Assembly: GCF_039634365.2 (NCBI RefSeq)
Contig: NZ_CP155079.2
Span: 2,728,001-2,792,000, forward strand
Length of the DNA: 64,000 bases
From: Mucilaginibacter sp. PAMB04168
GTDB taxonomy: Bacteria > Bacteroidota > Bacteroidia > Sphingobacteriales > Sphingobacteriaceae
Direction: 5' to 3'
The notes under the pieces were generated by a model. That model worked only from the letters and a program-made list of their open reading frames with translations, made no database searches and had not been told where the DNA came from. Made by a program: the position numbers and the translations under genes. This document shows positions 9,412 to 18,313 of the stretch, piece after piece (position 1 is the stretch's first letter; the number at the start of each line of letters is the position of its first letter).

Positions 9412-10757
9412 AGTAATTCGTTTGCAAGGTTGGCCAGTTCGCTGCGTTCGCCTTTTTGCAAAGTGATATGCGCGTAAAGCGGATGGTTTTTAGCTTTATC
9501 GATTAAATAAGACAATCCGTTACTCTCCGCATCCAGATATGGCGTATCGATTTGGTAGATGTCTCCGGTAAATACCACCTTGCTGTTCTCCCCTGCTCTT
9601 GAGATAATTGTCTTAATCTCATGCGGTGTCAAGTTCTGTGCCTCATCAACCATAAAGAAAATTTTGCTAAGTGTACGACCGCGTATAAAAGCCAGGGGCG
9701 TGATGGATATTTTGTCGGTAGCTACCAGTTCATCAATCTTCTTTTGCATTTTCTCATCATGGGCATACTGGTCTTTCAAAAACTTGAGATTATCCCAAAT
9801 AGGCGCCATAAATGGATCAACCTTCGATTTAGCATCGCCAGGTAAATACCCGATTTCCTTATTGCCCAACGGCACGGTAGGGCGTGTAATAAATATTTGC
9901 CTGTAGTTTTTACGCTGTTCAAGCGCGCTTGCCAAGGCAAGCAGTGTTTTGCCGGTGCCCGCATTACCTTGTATAGTAACTAATTTAATTGCAGGGTTAA
10001 GCAAAGCATGCAAGGCAAACGCCTGCTGCACACTCCTTGGCTCAATGGTAAAAGCTGTTTGCTGTTGTATCTTCTCTAACTGGGCATTCTGTATGTTATA
10101 AAACGCAGGAACAGCAGTATTTTTACCTTGCAGTATATAGAATAGATTACCGGCGGGGTGGATATTTGCCGTGTCAGCCGGCAACGGCTGCTTATTAAGC
10201 TGGCCTAGCAGCCGTTCGGTTACTTTTTGCAGCGGGCCTATGCCAGTATATAACGCTTCCAGATTTTTTACTTTACCTGTCTCATAATCTTCGGCATACA
10301 AGTTCAGTGCCTTTGCTTTTAGCCGCAAACAAATGTCTTTCGATACTAAAATAACTTTTTTATCCGGATTTTCCTGTTGAAGGCGTAAGGCTGCATTAAG
10401 TATGCGATGATCTATCTTATCACTTCCAAATATAGTCTCTGCGTTAACCGTACCCTCTGACTTATCCATTACAACTTTAAACGAACCTTTATTTTTACCG
10501 TTTAATGGCAACCAGTTGTTAAGTAAATAATTTTGCGAGTAATTATCCATTAAGCGAATAAATCCACGAGCTTCAAAATTACGCGTATCATTACCCGTTT
10601 TCATGTTATCCAGCTCTTCTAATACCTGAATTGGAATAGCCACATCATGTTCCTGAAAGCTTTCAAATGCGTTATGATCGTAAAGAATAACCGACGTATC
10701 CAGTACAAATATTTTTTTTTGAGCAGATGTTGATTTGATTTTACCCTCTTTAGCCAT
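9408..10757 (-). CDS. PIN domain-PhoH family ATPase (YlaK-like)
   Basis: A PIN-type ribonuclease domain is fused to a PhoH-type RNA helicase/ATPase domain. The PIN part (about residues 10-140) has the acidic residues in FVLDTSVILYD and VLEELDNMK. The PhoH part (about 225-449) has Walker A GNAGTGKT and Walker B FFMVDEAQNLTP, followed by FTGDIYQID. I chose the ATG at 10757 (MAKEGKIKST, 449 residues). A longer reading to 10853 would add an unusual Cys-rich leader and is less likely. Family members are linked to RNA turnover. It is convergent with the FUSC gene. Confidence 0.9.
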   Translation of the reverse strand: MAKEGKIKSTSAQKKIFVLDTSVILYDHNAFESFQEHDVAIPIQVLEELDNMKTGNDTRNFEARGFIRLMDNYSQNYLLNNWLPLNGKNKGSFKVVMDKSEGTVNAETIFGSDKIDHRILNAALRLQQENPDKKVILVSKDICLRLKAKALNLYAEDYETGKVKNLEALYTGIGPLQKVTERLLGQLNKQPLPADTANIHPAGNLFYILQGKNTAVPAFYNIQNAQLEKIQQQTAFTIEPRSVQQAFALHALLNPAIKLVTIQGNAGTGKTLLALASALEQRKNYRQIFITRPTVPLGNKEIGYLPGDAKSKVDPFMAPIWDNLKFLKDQYAHDEKMQKKIDELVATDKISITPLAFIRGRTLSKIFFMVDEAQNLTPHEIKTIISRAGENSKVVFTGDIYQIDTPYLDAESNGLSYLIDKAKNHPLYAHITLQKGERSELANLANELL

Positions 10758-10833
10758 GTAAGGTAAAAATATACATTTTAGCTGTAGCCTATAGTAAAGC
10801 TGAATGAATATAATTGAAGAGCATATAAAACAC

Positions 10834-10875
10834 GAAAACGGAAGCCTCCACATTTACGTTTCAACTTCCGTTTCC
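10834..10875 (-). terminator. Putative terminator of an unidentified minus-strand transcript
   Basis: AAACGGAAG at 10836-10844 pairs with CTTCCGTTT at 10865-10873 around a 20-base loop. Read on the minus strand the stem is followed by TTTTCGTGTTTT. It lies upstream of phoH and would end transcription coming from about 11.2 kb. Confidence 0.45.
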
Positions 10876-10882
10876 TTAACTT

Positions 10883-11076
10883 TTAACCCCAACCATAGCT
10901 GGCTTTAAAAGCATTAAGTACGATTTGATGTGCATTTACCGATCTGCCCTCCGTTATTGCTCTATATAACTCGCGTTATATACAAGCGCTTACTACTGCA
11001 AGACCATTACCTTTGTTTTCACTGTTTCTCCGTAGATTACGGTGTCCTTTTTGGTAATACCTTTTTTAACCCTCAT
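10883..11076 (-). pseudogene. Possible remnant of a small protein gene
   Basis: No intact gene is found between 10860 and 11313. On the minus strand, 11076-10993 reads as a 27-residue peptide starting MRVKKGITKKDTVIYGE. A second frame, 10975-10883, reads RELYRAITEGRSVNAHQIVL and ends in ASYGWG before a stop. Both look protein-like but lie in different frames and are separated by stop codons. They could be halves of one frameshifted gene or chance frames inside a non-coding RNA. I do not recognise a family. Confidence 0.2.
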
Positions 11077-11217
11077 CCCTCAGCTATAATAACTTGCGTA
11101 TCTTATTTGCTACCAGGATGCAATTAGAGACTTCCCATGATCTTTAGATCCTCCGAAGATTCACCCGATTCATTTTCCGTTACTCAAGGCTGTCAATGTA
11201 CGTCGTTCTTAATAATA

Positions 11218-11248
11218 CCAAGATAGCATGTTTTACTATACGTGTCAA
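11218..11248 (-). promoter_or_regulatory. Putative minus-strand promoter in the 10.9-11.3 kb gap
   Basis: On the minus strand TTGACA (11248-11243) is followed after 20 bases by TATCTTGG (11225-11218), close to the Bacteroidota pattern TTTG-N19/20-TAnnTTTG. It would give a transcript of roughly 370 bases ending at the hairpin at 10834-10875. Confidence 0.4.
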
Positions 11249-11313
11249 GTTTAAAATTCAATTATTTGTCAACTTGCTGTTAATCAGTATAATAAAATCA
11301 TCGCCATTGCCTT

Positions 11314-12072
11314 TTAAATTTTTTCTGTTAAAAACCGCCAATACCTTTTTGGAATATGGCGCATGTGCAACTTTGTGTTTTTACGTGCTGGTATATTTAC
11401 GCTGTTAAAATAATTCTTCCAAAGGTTTTGATATAGACCCTCATCTTCTGTATAGGTTGATATCACATTGTCGGGACGGGCAGTTGAAAAATCAAGTGTA
11501 ATAAATTCGAGTTCGTGAAGATTATAGTATAAGCCATAGTTGCGCCGCATGTCGTAAATGATCCACTTTTGGTCGGTATATCGGTTTTTGAAATGTTTAC
11601 CTAATAACGGGAGCACATTAAAATCTGGTTCTATAGCCGAATAGAAAGTTTCATCTTGTAATTTTTGAAAGCGTATGAATGCTTCCATGCGATGTTTTTC
11701 ACGGCGTATCATCCGCAACAGCTCTGCCATCCGAAGCACATATTTATTGCCATAATCTTCTTCTACATTAATTTTTGAATCGAAAATATACCTAATGTAG
11801 CCAATAATTGTTGCGTCCTCGCCATCAAAACCGGCCATATGAATAGCATAAAGGCGCTGCATGCTTGCCGTTGCCAAGCGCTGCTGTAAGCCCTGCAATA
11901 CACGGCCTGCGCGGTTTTGATCGGTCACTATCTTAATAACATCTTCAAACAAAGCGGTACTTAGCCACTCCCATTTCTGTATTTTAACTTGTTGCAGCTT
12001 GTGTTCATAAATTTCAAACACCGCGGTAAGCAGGCCTTCAAACGATCCGTCGTATACAAGGGTAGTCATCAT
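11314..12072 (-). CDS. TIGR03915/DUF4130 family putative DNA repair protein
   Basis: A 252-residue protein beginning MMTTLVYDGSFEGLLTAVFE, the typical opening of the DUF4130 family. The C-terminal half contains the conserved segment KHFKNRYTDQKWIIYDMRRNYG. In other bacteria this domain occurs fused to a UdgX-type uracil-DNA glycosylase, and it is nearly always encoded beside the radical SAM protein found here upstream, so a shared role in DNA repair or modification is likely. The start codon overlaps the stop of the radical SAM gene (TAATG), which indicates translational coupling. A second ATG three bases further in is equally possible. Confidence 0.85.
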   Translation of the reverse strand: MMTTLVYDGSFEGLLTAVFEIYEHKLQQVKIQKWEWLSTALFEDVIKIVTDQNRAGRVLQGLQQRLATASMQRLYAIHMAGFDGEDATIIGYIRYIFDSKINVEEDYGNKYVLRMAELLRMIRREKHRMEAFIRFQKLQDETFYSAIEPDFNVLPLLGKHFKNRYTDQKWIIYDMRRNYGLYYNLHELEFITLDFSTARPDNVISTYTEDEGLYQNLWKNYFNSVNIPARKNTKLHMRHIPKRYWRFLTEKI

Positions 12073-13328
12073 TAAAACAAGTTAAGCTGAGTAACCGAAT
12101 TTTTTAAATACTTACTTTGCGACTGAGACAGGATGTACTGCTTAATGGCAGTTCCAGTTAAATCACGCTTTTCAAACTGCGGACTGTGGCAAGTAATAAA
12201 ATACTTTGCCCGGTTCAATGCCACGCCTATCTTCTTTAATTGGTCCCAATTTAACCTACCGAACAGCCTTGCGCTAACAATTTTATGTGCCGACTGTAAC
12301 CCTATACCAGGTACCCGTAATATCAATTGCAAGTCGGCTTTATTAATATCAATTGGAAAAACGTGCAAGTTGCGTAATCCCCAGCTTAGCTTTGGGTCGA
12401 TGTCGAGATCGAGATGTGGATTTTGCCCATTTACAATTTCATTTACCTGGAAGCCATAGAATCGCATTAGCCAATCGGCCTGATAAAGGCGGTTTTCGCG
12501 CACCATAGGTACGCTAGTGTGCAGGTCGGGCAGGCGTTTATCACTTATTACAGGTACATATCCTGAGTAATAAACTCGTTTTAAATTGAAATTTTTGTAA
12601 AAATGATTGGCCGTATGCAAAACCTGATGATCAGTTTCGGGCGTAGCACCCACAATAACCTGGGTGCTTTGGCCGGCCGGTGCAAAAATGGGTGCTTTCT
12701 TAAACAAAGTCTTTTCTTCCGTCCGAAGAATGATTTCGTTTTTGAGAAATCCCATAGGTTGAATCATATCCTGGCGGTTCTTTTCGGGCGCTAAAAGCTT
12801 TAAACCCTCTTCTGTAGGCATTTCTAAATTAACGCTTAACCGATCGGCATACAAGCCCGCCTCTCGCATTAATTCGTCACTTGCTCCCGGAATTGATTTA
12901 AGATGAATGTAGCCGTTAAACTTGTGTTCGGTTCGCAGCTTTTTAGCAACGCGTACCAAACGTTCCATGGTAAAGTCGGCGTCTTTGAAAATACCGGAGC
13001 TAAGGAACAAGCCTTCGATATAATTGCGGCGGTAAAAATTTATAGTTAAATCAACTACTTCTTGCACAGTAAACGCAGCACGTTTTATGTCGTTGCTGCT
13101 ACGTGAAACGCAATAAGCACAATCAAAAATACAGTGATTGGTAAGTAATATTTTAAGAAGCGATACACAGCGTCCATCTTCTGTATACGTATGGCAAATG
13201 CCGTTACTGGCATTACCTAATCCTTTGTTTTCGTTTTTACGCTTGCTACCGCTCGACGCACACGATACATCATATTTGGCAGCATCCGCTAAAATATTCA
13301 GCTTTTCAATTATACGTTTCTCATCCAT
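12072..13328 (-). CDS. Putative DNA modification/repair radical SAM protein (TIGR03916 family)
   Basis: A 418-residue radical SAM enzyme. The [4Fe-4S] cluster motif CIFDCAYC (CX3CX2C) is at about residues 70-77. An N-terminal Cys-containing stretch (YDVSCASSG) precedes it. A helix-hairpin-helix DNA-binding motif, LILRVPGIGLQSAHKI, lies near residue 340. The HhH motif and the constant pairing with DUF4130 point to a DNA substrate, but the reaction is unknown. It forms a two-gene operon with the next gene, with a one-base overlap. Confidence 0.88.
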   Translation of the reverse strand: MDEKRIIEKLNILADAAKYDVSCASSGSKRKNENKGLGNASNGICHTYTEDGRCVSLLKILLTNHCIFDCAYCVSRSSNDIKRAAFTVQEVVDLTINFYRRNYIEGLFLSSGIFKDADFTMERLVRVAKKLRTEHKFNGYIHLKSIPGASDELMREAGLYADRLSVNLEMPTEEGLKLLAPEKNRQDMIQPMGFLKNEIILRTEEKTLFKKAPIFAPAGQSTQVIVGATPETDHQVLHTANHFYKNFNLKRVYYSGYVPVISDKRLPDLHTSVPMVRENRLYQADWLMRFYGFQVNEIVNGQNPHLDLDIDPKLSWGLRNLHVFPIDINKADLQLILRVPGIGLQSAHKIVSARLFGRLNWDQLKKIGVALNRAKYFITCHSPQFEKRDLTGTAIKQYILSQSQSKYLKNSVTQLNLF

Positions 13329-13419
13329 ACGATTTCAAAAATACTAATATTTTTAGCATGATTAGAATAGAATAAAAAACTTTACACAACTATAAGGGTT
13401 ACAATTAAAAATATATATA

Positions 13420-13833
13420 ATGGAAAAAGTGTATACAGCTGTTGTTACAGCTAAAGGCGGCCGTGATGGTCATATCAAATCGTCTGACGGCATTATTGAC
13501 CTGGACTTGAAAAAACCGGTAGAAATGGGTGGTGAAGGCGGCAGTTTTACCAATCCAGAGCAATTATTTGCCGGTGCTTATGGCGCTTGTTATCTGGGCG
13601 CTTTAGGCAGCGTGGCCAAAAAAGATAACATTGATGTAAGCGAGGCAACGGCTGAGGTACACGTAAGCTTTAATAAGGACGATAACGCCTATGTGCTTTC
13701 GGCCGAATTGCATGTACACATTCCGGGTATGAGCCTGGACGAAACACAGCAACTGGCGGATAAAGCTCATCGTGCCTGTCCTTATTCGAAAGCTGTGCGG
13801 GGAAATATTGAGGTGAAGGTCATAGCAGTATAA
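13420..13833 (+). CDS. Organic hydroperoxide resistance protein (Ohr/OsmC family)
   Basis: A 137-residue thiol peroxidase that reduces organic hydroperoxides. The two redox cysteines are present, in GAYGACYLGAL (about residue 57) and RACPYSKAVRGN (about 124). The N-terminal segment with GGRDG and PVEMGGEGG.FTNPEQLF is typical of the Ohr branch. The protein is monocistronic and ends before a strong bidirectional terminator. No MarR-type OhrR regulator lies next to it. Confidence 0.9.
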   Translation: MEKVYTAVVTAKGGRDGHIKSSDGIIDLDLKKPVEMGGEGGSFTNPEQLFAGAYGACYLGALGSVAKKDNIDVSEATAEVHVSFNKDDNAYVLSAELHVHIPGMSLDETQQLADKAHRACPYSKAVRGNIEVKVIAV

Positions 13834-13867
13834 CGCAATCACCTTCTAATTAAAAGCTAACAATGGA

Positions 13868-13917
13868 AACGGTTCACAGCTCGAAGTTTCAAAAGCTTAC
13901 GCTGTGAACCGTTTTTT
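13868..13917. terminator. Bidirectional terminator between ohr and bioB
   Basis: A 13-bp stem: AACGGTTCACAGC at 13868-13880 pairs with GCTGTGAACCGTT at 13901-13913, followed by a T run. It sits between two convergent genes. Confidence 0.8.
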
Positions 13918-13949
13918 ATATACTTGGTTTTGAGGAAATATGTTGTTAA

Positions 13950-14963
13950 TTAAGACACGGCAACTTCAGCGCTTTCAGTAATAGGCAACTGGTTTGGTCT
14001 GCCGTTTTTAAATGCTTTACGTGGAGTCAAACCCAGTAATTCAAACATGGCCATATCCTCATCAAATGACGGGTTAGGCGTAGTTAAAAGTTTTTCACCA
14101 GCAAAAATAGAACTAGCACCTGCCATAAAGCATAAGGCTTGTTCAACAGTGCTCATTTCGGTACGGCCTGCAGATAATCGCACTACCGTGCGCGGCATAA
14201 TAATGCGGGCGGTTGCAATCATGCGCACCATATCCCAAACAGAAACCCTCGGCTGCTCGGCCAATGGGGTGCCTTGAACTGGTACAAGGGCGTTTACAGG
14301 CACCGACTCGGGATGCTTTGGCATATTAGACAAGGTCTTTAGCATGGAAATCCGATCTTCGACCGTTTCACCCAAGCCGATGATACCACCACTGCAAACT
14401 GAGATTTTAGCTTTCCTAACGTTTTCAATGGTTTTTAAACGGTCGTCATAAGTACGAGTAGTGATAATGCGCTTATAATCCTCTTCAGATGTGTCGAGGT
14501 TGTGGTTATAAGCGTATAAACCTGCATCGGCAAGCCGTTGAGCCTGACTTTCTGTAAGCATGCCTAAAGTGCAGCACACTTCCATATCCAGTTCATTAAC
14601 GGCTTGTACCATTTCAATCACTTTATCAAAATCGCGGTTATCACGTACTTCGCGCCATGCGGCACCCATGCACAAACGAGATGCGCCGCCTGCTTTAGCT
14701 TTTTGAGCAGCAGCTACGACTTCATATTTAGGTAAAATGGCATGCACATTAACGCCGGTTTGAAAACGTGCAGCTTGCGGGCAATAAGCACAATCTTCAG
14801 GGCATCCACCGGTTTTAACAGAAATCAGCGAGCTGATCTGCACTTCAGCGTAGTCTTTATTTTCGCGGTGAACGGTTGCCGCCCGGTAGATCAAGTCCAG
14901 TAATGGCGTATGGTATATTTCAGAAATTTCTTCTTTGGTCCAGTCGTGTCTTATTTCAGTCAT
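13950..14963 (-). CDS. bioB: Biotin synthase
   Basis: BioB inserts sulfur into dethiobiotin to form biotin, the last pathway step, using a radical SAM mechanism. The protein has 337 residues. The radical SAM cluster motif is [15 protein letters not shown] (CX3CX2C, about residues 53-60). Other conserved blocks are [26 protein letters not shown] and the arginine-containing LSAGR near residue 265, which belongs to the second cluster site. No other bio genes are adjacent, so the pathway is split in this genome. Confidence 0.96.
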   Translation of the reverse strand: MTEIRHDWTKEEISEIYHTPLLDLIYRAATVHRENKDYAEVQISSLISVKTGGCPEDCAYCPQAARFQTGVNVHAILPKYEVVAAAQKAKAGGASRLCMGAAWREVRDNRDFDKVIEMVQAVNELDMEVCCTLGMLTESQAQRLADAGLYAYNHNLDTSEEDYKRIITTRTYDDRLKTIENVRKAKISVCSGGIIGLGETVEDRISMLKTLSNMPKHPESVPVNALVPVQGTPLAEQPRVSVWDMVRMIATARIIMPRTVVRLSAGRTEMSTVEQALCFMAGASSIFAGEKLLTTPNPSFDEDMAMFELLGLTPRKAFKNGRPNQLPITESAEVAVS

Positions 14964-14990
14964 TGGATAGAACTTTAAACTGTGGCAAAT

Positions 14991-16340
14991 TTATAATAAA
15001 AGCTTTGTTGCCAACCATAGTGGCATCAAAAAACCTATACAGTCTGTAAAAGTGGTAATAATAATGGACGAAGCTACGGCGGGGTCGATACCCACACGCT
15101 TAAGCAGCAGCGGTATTGTGGCACCAGTAAGGCCGGCAACAATTAAATTACCTGTCATAGCTAAAAACATAACCAGTCCTAACGTAGGATTGGCATCATA
15201 AACAAGCGCTACAATAAAAACAATTAACCCAGTGGTGGCGCCATTGGTCATTCCAACCAAAAACTCCTTAATTACAGTAATATAAGCCTGCTTATCTGTT
15301 AAATCGCTTAATGATATGCGCCTTACGGTAACAGCCAGTGCCTGAGTAGCTGCATTACCGCCCATACCTGCAATAATGACCATGTAGGCCGAAATGATTG
15401 GTATTTTCTTCGCCGTTTCATCAAAGCTCCGGATAACAGAAGCTGCTAAAAATGCTGTTGCCAAATTTATAACTAGCCAAGGCAAGCGGCTTTTAATGGC
15501 ATCCTGCCAGCTACCTCCTAATTCCTCATCCTCAGAAACACCGGAAATTTTCAGAATGTCTTCTGTATTCTCCTCCTCCAGCACATCCATAATGTCGTCG
15601 ACCGTAATACGGCCGAGCAATCTCATGCCATCATCTACGACGGGAATACTAGTTAAATTGTATTGTGAGAAAAGCTTGGCTACTTCTTCCTGATCGAGAT
15701 CTGCTTTAACATATACAAACTCCGTATTTACTAATTGAGATACGGTTACTTGCCTTTTCGCTTTTATGATATCTTTAATAGAAAGTATACCTTTCAGTTC
15801 GTTATTATCATTTACGGCATAAAGCGTATAGAACTCTTCCATCTGCTCCGACTGGAGAATGATTTCTTCCAAAGCCTCATTCTTAGTAAAATTGATGTTA
15901 ACTTTAATGAGGTCGGTATTCATCAAACCACCGGCCGTTTCCTCGTCATAGTTGAGTAAGGCGCGTATGTTCGTCGCGTCTTCCTCATCAATCTCACCTA
16001 AAATTTCCTGTTGATCGCTCTCGTCTAGTTGTGAAATAAGGTCGGTGGCATCATCGTAATCAAGTTCTTCAACAATCTCCGACCGTTTTTCCGGCGTCAG
16101 GTTAATTAATAATTCTGCCGGGTGATCTGCATCATCCATCTCCGAAATAACTTCGGACGCCTCTTCGGCCGGAAGAACGTTAATGATTCGTTCGCGTTCT
16201 GCAGGCGAAAGTTTCTCGAAAAGTATGGCAATCTCAGAGGTATGATACTGTTGCAGAACCTGTTGCAGGTCTGCATCACTACCATCAAGCGCTGCTTTAA
16301 GGCGCTGCAGGTCTGACTTATCAATTTCAAAAGATTGCAT
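14991..16340 (-). CDS. mgtE: Magnesium transporter MgtE
   Basis: A 449-residue Mg2+ channel/transporter. Domain order is the N-terminal MgtE_N superhelix (about residues 15-130, with DDATDLISQLDESDQQEI), two CBS domains (about 135-255), the connecting helix, and five membrane helices (about 285-449) with the conserved MGGNAATQALAV near residue 333. The acidic N-domain and CBS domains close the pore at high Mg2+. It follows a terminator and runs toward bioB, with 27 bases between them; co-transcription with bioB is possible. Confidence 0.94.
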   Translation of the reverse strand: MQSFEIDKSDLQRLKAALDGSDADLQQVLQQYHTSEIAILFEKLSPAERERIINVLPAEEASEVISEMDDADHPAELLINLTPEKRSEIVEELDYDDATDLISQLDESDQQEILGEIDEEDATNIRALLNYDEETAGGLMNTDLIKVNINFTKNEALEEIILQSEQMEEFYTLYAVNDNNELKGILSIKDIIKAKRQVTVSQLVNTEFVYVKADLDQEEVAKLFSQYNLTSIPVVDDGMRLLGRITVDDIMDVLEEENTEDILKISGVSEDEELGGSWQDAIKSRLPWLVINLATAFLAASVIRSFDETAKKIPIISAYMVIIAGMGGNAATQALAVTVRRISLSDLTDKQAYITVIKEFLVGMTNGATTGLIVFIVALVYDANPTLGLVMFLAMTGNLIVAGLTGATIPLLLKRVGIDPAVASSIIITTFTDCIGFLMPLWLATKLLL

Positions 16341-16375
16341 ATATGCCCAAGTTACAAATTATAGGGCAAAAGGCC

Positions 16376-16406
16376 ATTAAAAAAGGGTAATATGTAATAT
16401 TACCCT
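16376..16406 (-). terminator. Intrinsic terminator after the 92-residue gene
   Basis: A 10-bp stem AGGGTAATAT/ATATTACCCT (16384-16393 with 16397-16406) with a 3-base loop. On the minus strand it is followed by a run of six T. Confidence 0.7.
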
Positions 16407-16443
16407 CCTTACTAAAAATCACATAAAAGTTCTTTATATTATA

Positions 16444-16722
16444 CTAAGCTACTTTCTTAAGCTTGTAAGATGTATTGTCATGGTTTATAACCAGTTCATT
16501 CTGGTCTATCGATTCAATCATGATTTTACGTTCGCCCAAGCGGTCGTAATTGTGAATTAATAAATAATAGCCGTCATCATTTTTAATTAAACGAAAAGGC
16601 GACACAATAGTACCCGCGGGTTGAGTTTCTTTAAAAAATTTGATTTTTAGTAAATGTTTAACAAAATCGAATTCGAATCTTCTCTCGTTTTCGAGATAAA
16701 TCCCAATTGGCAAGCCGTTCAT
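16444..16722 (-). CDS. Small hypothetical protein
   Basis: A 92-residue protein with no recognisable family. It has no signal peptide and a predicted beta-rich pattern of alternating hydrophobic and charged residues (KIMIESIDQNELVINHD), with a basic end KLKKVA. It has its own terminator downstream and sits between mgtE and the YigZ gene, both on the same strand. The clean start and terminator support it as a real gene. Function is unknown. Confidence 0.6.
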   Translation of the reverse strand: MNGLPIGIYLENERRFEFDFVKHLLKIKFFKETQPAGTIVSPFRLIKNDDGYYLLIHNYDRLGERKIMIESIDQNELVINHDNTSYKLKKVA

Positions 16723-16820
16723 GATGTTTGGAGGTTAGATGTAAATGTTACCCTAAATTAAATAGTAATTATATTTTTTGCAACTAAAAAGACTAATTTA
16801 TTTATTAAGTCATTTAATTA

Positions 16821-17435
16821 CTAAATACTATATAGGTAATTGGTTGTAACACTATATAAACTGCTGAGTTTATTGATTGTTTGGCTAATCTTTAATTTTC
16901 TTACAGCAATTTTTATAGTGCATGTATTATCGGCGTGTTGCTCCAAAATATTTACGCCCTCATCTTTCAGAATTTTCATCACATCATTCATCTGTAGGTA
17001 GTCAAAATCAATGCTATAAACGTCGCTGCTTACTTTTTCAACAATTCCAGCTGCTGCTAAACCTTGCTCTGCCGCCGTTTTGTAAGCATTGATCAAACCG
17101 GGCACACCCAATAACTTTCCTCCAAAGTATCGTACGACTACAATGAGGGTGTTAGTTACATTTTTAGATAACATCACATTAAGTATAGGCCGCCCAGCAG
17201 TGCCCGATGGTTCTCCGTCGTCATTTACCTTAAATACAGAACGGTCTGGCGTAATGCGCATTCCCCAGCAATGATGGTTAGCTTTAGGATGGGCAGTCTT
17301 TAACTGGTTTATAAGCGGCTTAATCTCACTTTCTGATGTAATGGGATAAACAAAAGCGATGAATTTACTACCACGGTCGGCAAAAGTATATTCGGCCGCT
17401 TGTTTAACAGTGAAGTAAGTATCTTCAAATAGCAT
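16821..17435 (-). CDS. YigZ/IMPACT family protein
   Basis: A 204-residue protein. The N-terminal Impact domain (about residues 15-125) has the family signature DGEPSGTAGRPIL near residue 75, followed by VVVRYFGGKLLGVPGL. A C-terminal alpha-beta domain (about 140-200) is related to EF-G domain V. Relatives have been linked to translation regulation and proline metabolism, but the bacterial role is unsettled. It is followed in the same direction by nothing close, and preceded six bases away by a DMT transporter, so the two probably share a transcript. Confidence 0.88.
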   Translation of the reverse strand: MLFEDTYFTVKQAAEYTFADRGSKFIAFVYPITSESEIKPLINQLKTAHPKANHHCWGMRITPDRSVFKVNDDGEPSGTAGRPILNVMLSKNVTNTLIVVVRYFGGKLLGVPGLINAYKTAAEQGLAAAGIVEKVSSDVYSIDFDYLQMNDVMKILKDEGVNILEQHADNTCTIKIAVRKLKISQTINKLSSLYSVTTNYLYSI

Positions 17436-17440
17436 AATAA

Positions 17441-18307
17441 CTATAATTGAGCGCTATAAGCAATTACCGCAATGGCAATTACGGCCAGTGCTATGCCAAC
17501 TTTATGAAGTAAACTCAGCTTTTCTTTAAATATCATTAAACCAACTAAGGTGCCGGCAGCAATAACACCAATGTTCATTGCTGTAAAAACTACAGATGGG
17601 TCACTGGCTAACGCTCTATGTGCTTTAAGGTAAAACAAAATGTTACCAAAATTGAAGATGCCGAGTATCCAGCCAAAAAAAATGTGCCTGAACAGAAAGC
17701 GTTTATTTTTGAATTTAATCTGATACAGGGAACCCAGCACGGCTATTATAAATGCAGCAACATAAACAATAAACAACGACGCCGTATAAGGTGCTGTTTT
17801 GCTGGTGGCCATTTGCTTAAAAAGTATATCAATTGCACCAAAGCCTAAAAAAACAATTAAAAGGTAGAACCAGGTATTTTTATTATCCTGGGTAACTACA
17901 TGCTTTTTTTGCCAGGGTATAAGGCAAAAAATAGCAGCAAAGCCAAGGGCTATGCCAAAAAACTTCAATAACGTAAAATGGTCTCCTAAAAATAAAAAGG
18001 CAGCAGTGAGTGAAATAAGTAATGATAAACGTTGAGCTACATCGGTACGTACAATACCTGCAGATCTAACTGCCAGCGCCATCATATAAAAGATAACGGG
18101 CAACAAGATGCCTAACAACAAATAAATATTGATCGGTGCGTTGGTTACGCTCTTTACATCAGGTCTTAAAAAAATCCAGGTGAGCAGCGCTGCTATGGAA
18201 TAATTCCAGGTGATGGCCTGTACCACGTTAATTTGATAACGCTTAGCCATTTTTAGCAGTATAGACACCAGCACACTACAGCAAACGCTTAGAAATATAT
18301 AAAGCAT
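17441..18307 (-). CDS. DMT superfamily (EamA-like) membrane transporter
   Basis: A 288-residue protein of nine to ten membrane helices in two repeats, matching the EamA arrangement; the second repeat begins near residue 145. Each half ends in the usual helix-rich segment (FLFLGDHFTLLKFFGIALG; MIFKEKLSLLHKVGIALAV). DMT proteins are small-solute exporters or exchangers and the substrate cannot be predicted. It is packed between ribD (6 bases) and the YigZ gene (5 bases), suggesting one operon. Confidence 0.85.
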   Translation of the reverse strand: MLYIFLSVCCSVLVSILLKMAKRYQINVVQAITWNYSIAALLTWIFLRPDVKSVTNAPINIYLLLGILLPVIFYMMALAVRSAGIVRTDVAQRLSLLISLTAAFLFLGDHFTLLKFFGIALGFAAIFCLIPWQKKHVVTQDNKNTWFYLLIVFLGFGAIDILFKQMATSKTAPYTASLFIVYVAAFIIAVLGSLYQIKFKNKRFLFRHIFFGWILGIFNFGNILFYLKAHRALASDPSVVFTAMNIGVIAAGTLVGLMIFKEKLSLLHKVGIALAVIAIAVIAYSAQL

Positions 18308-18313
18308 GAATAG

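Noticed and set aside
9559..9906. A 115-residue protein on the plus strand within phoH
   Set aside because: It lies fully opposite the conserved PhoH ATPase domain and resembles no family; it is a shadow frame.
10930..11127. A 65-residue plus-strand protein in the 10.9-11.3 kb gap
   Set aside because: The composition is not protein-like, there is no promoter in that direction, and the signals in this gap point to the minus strand.
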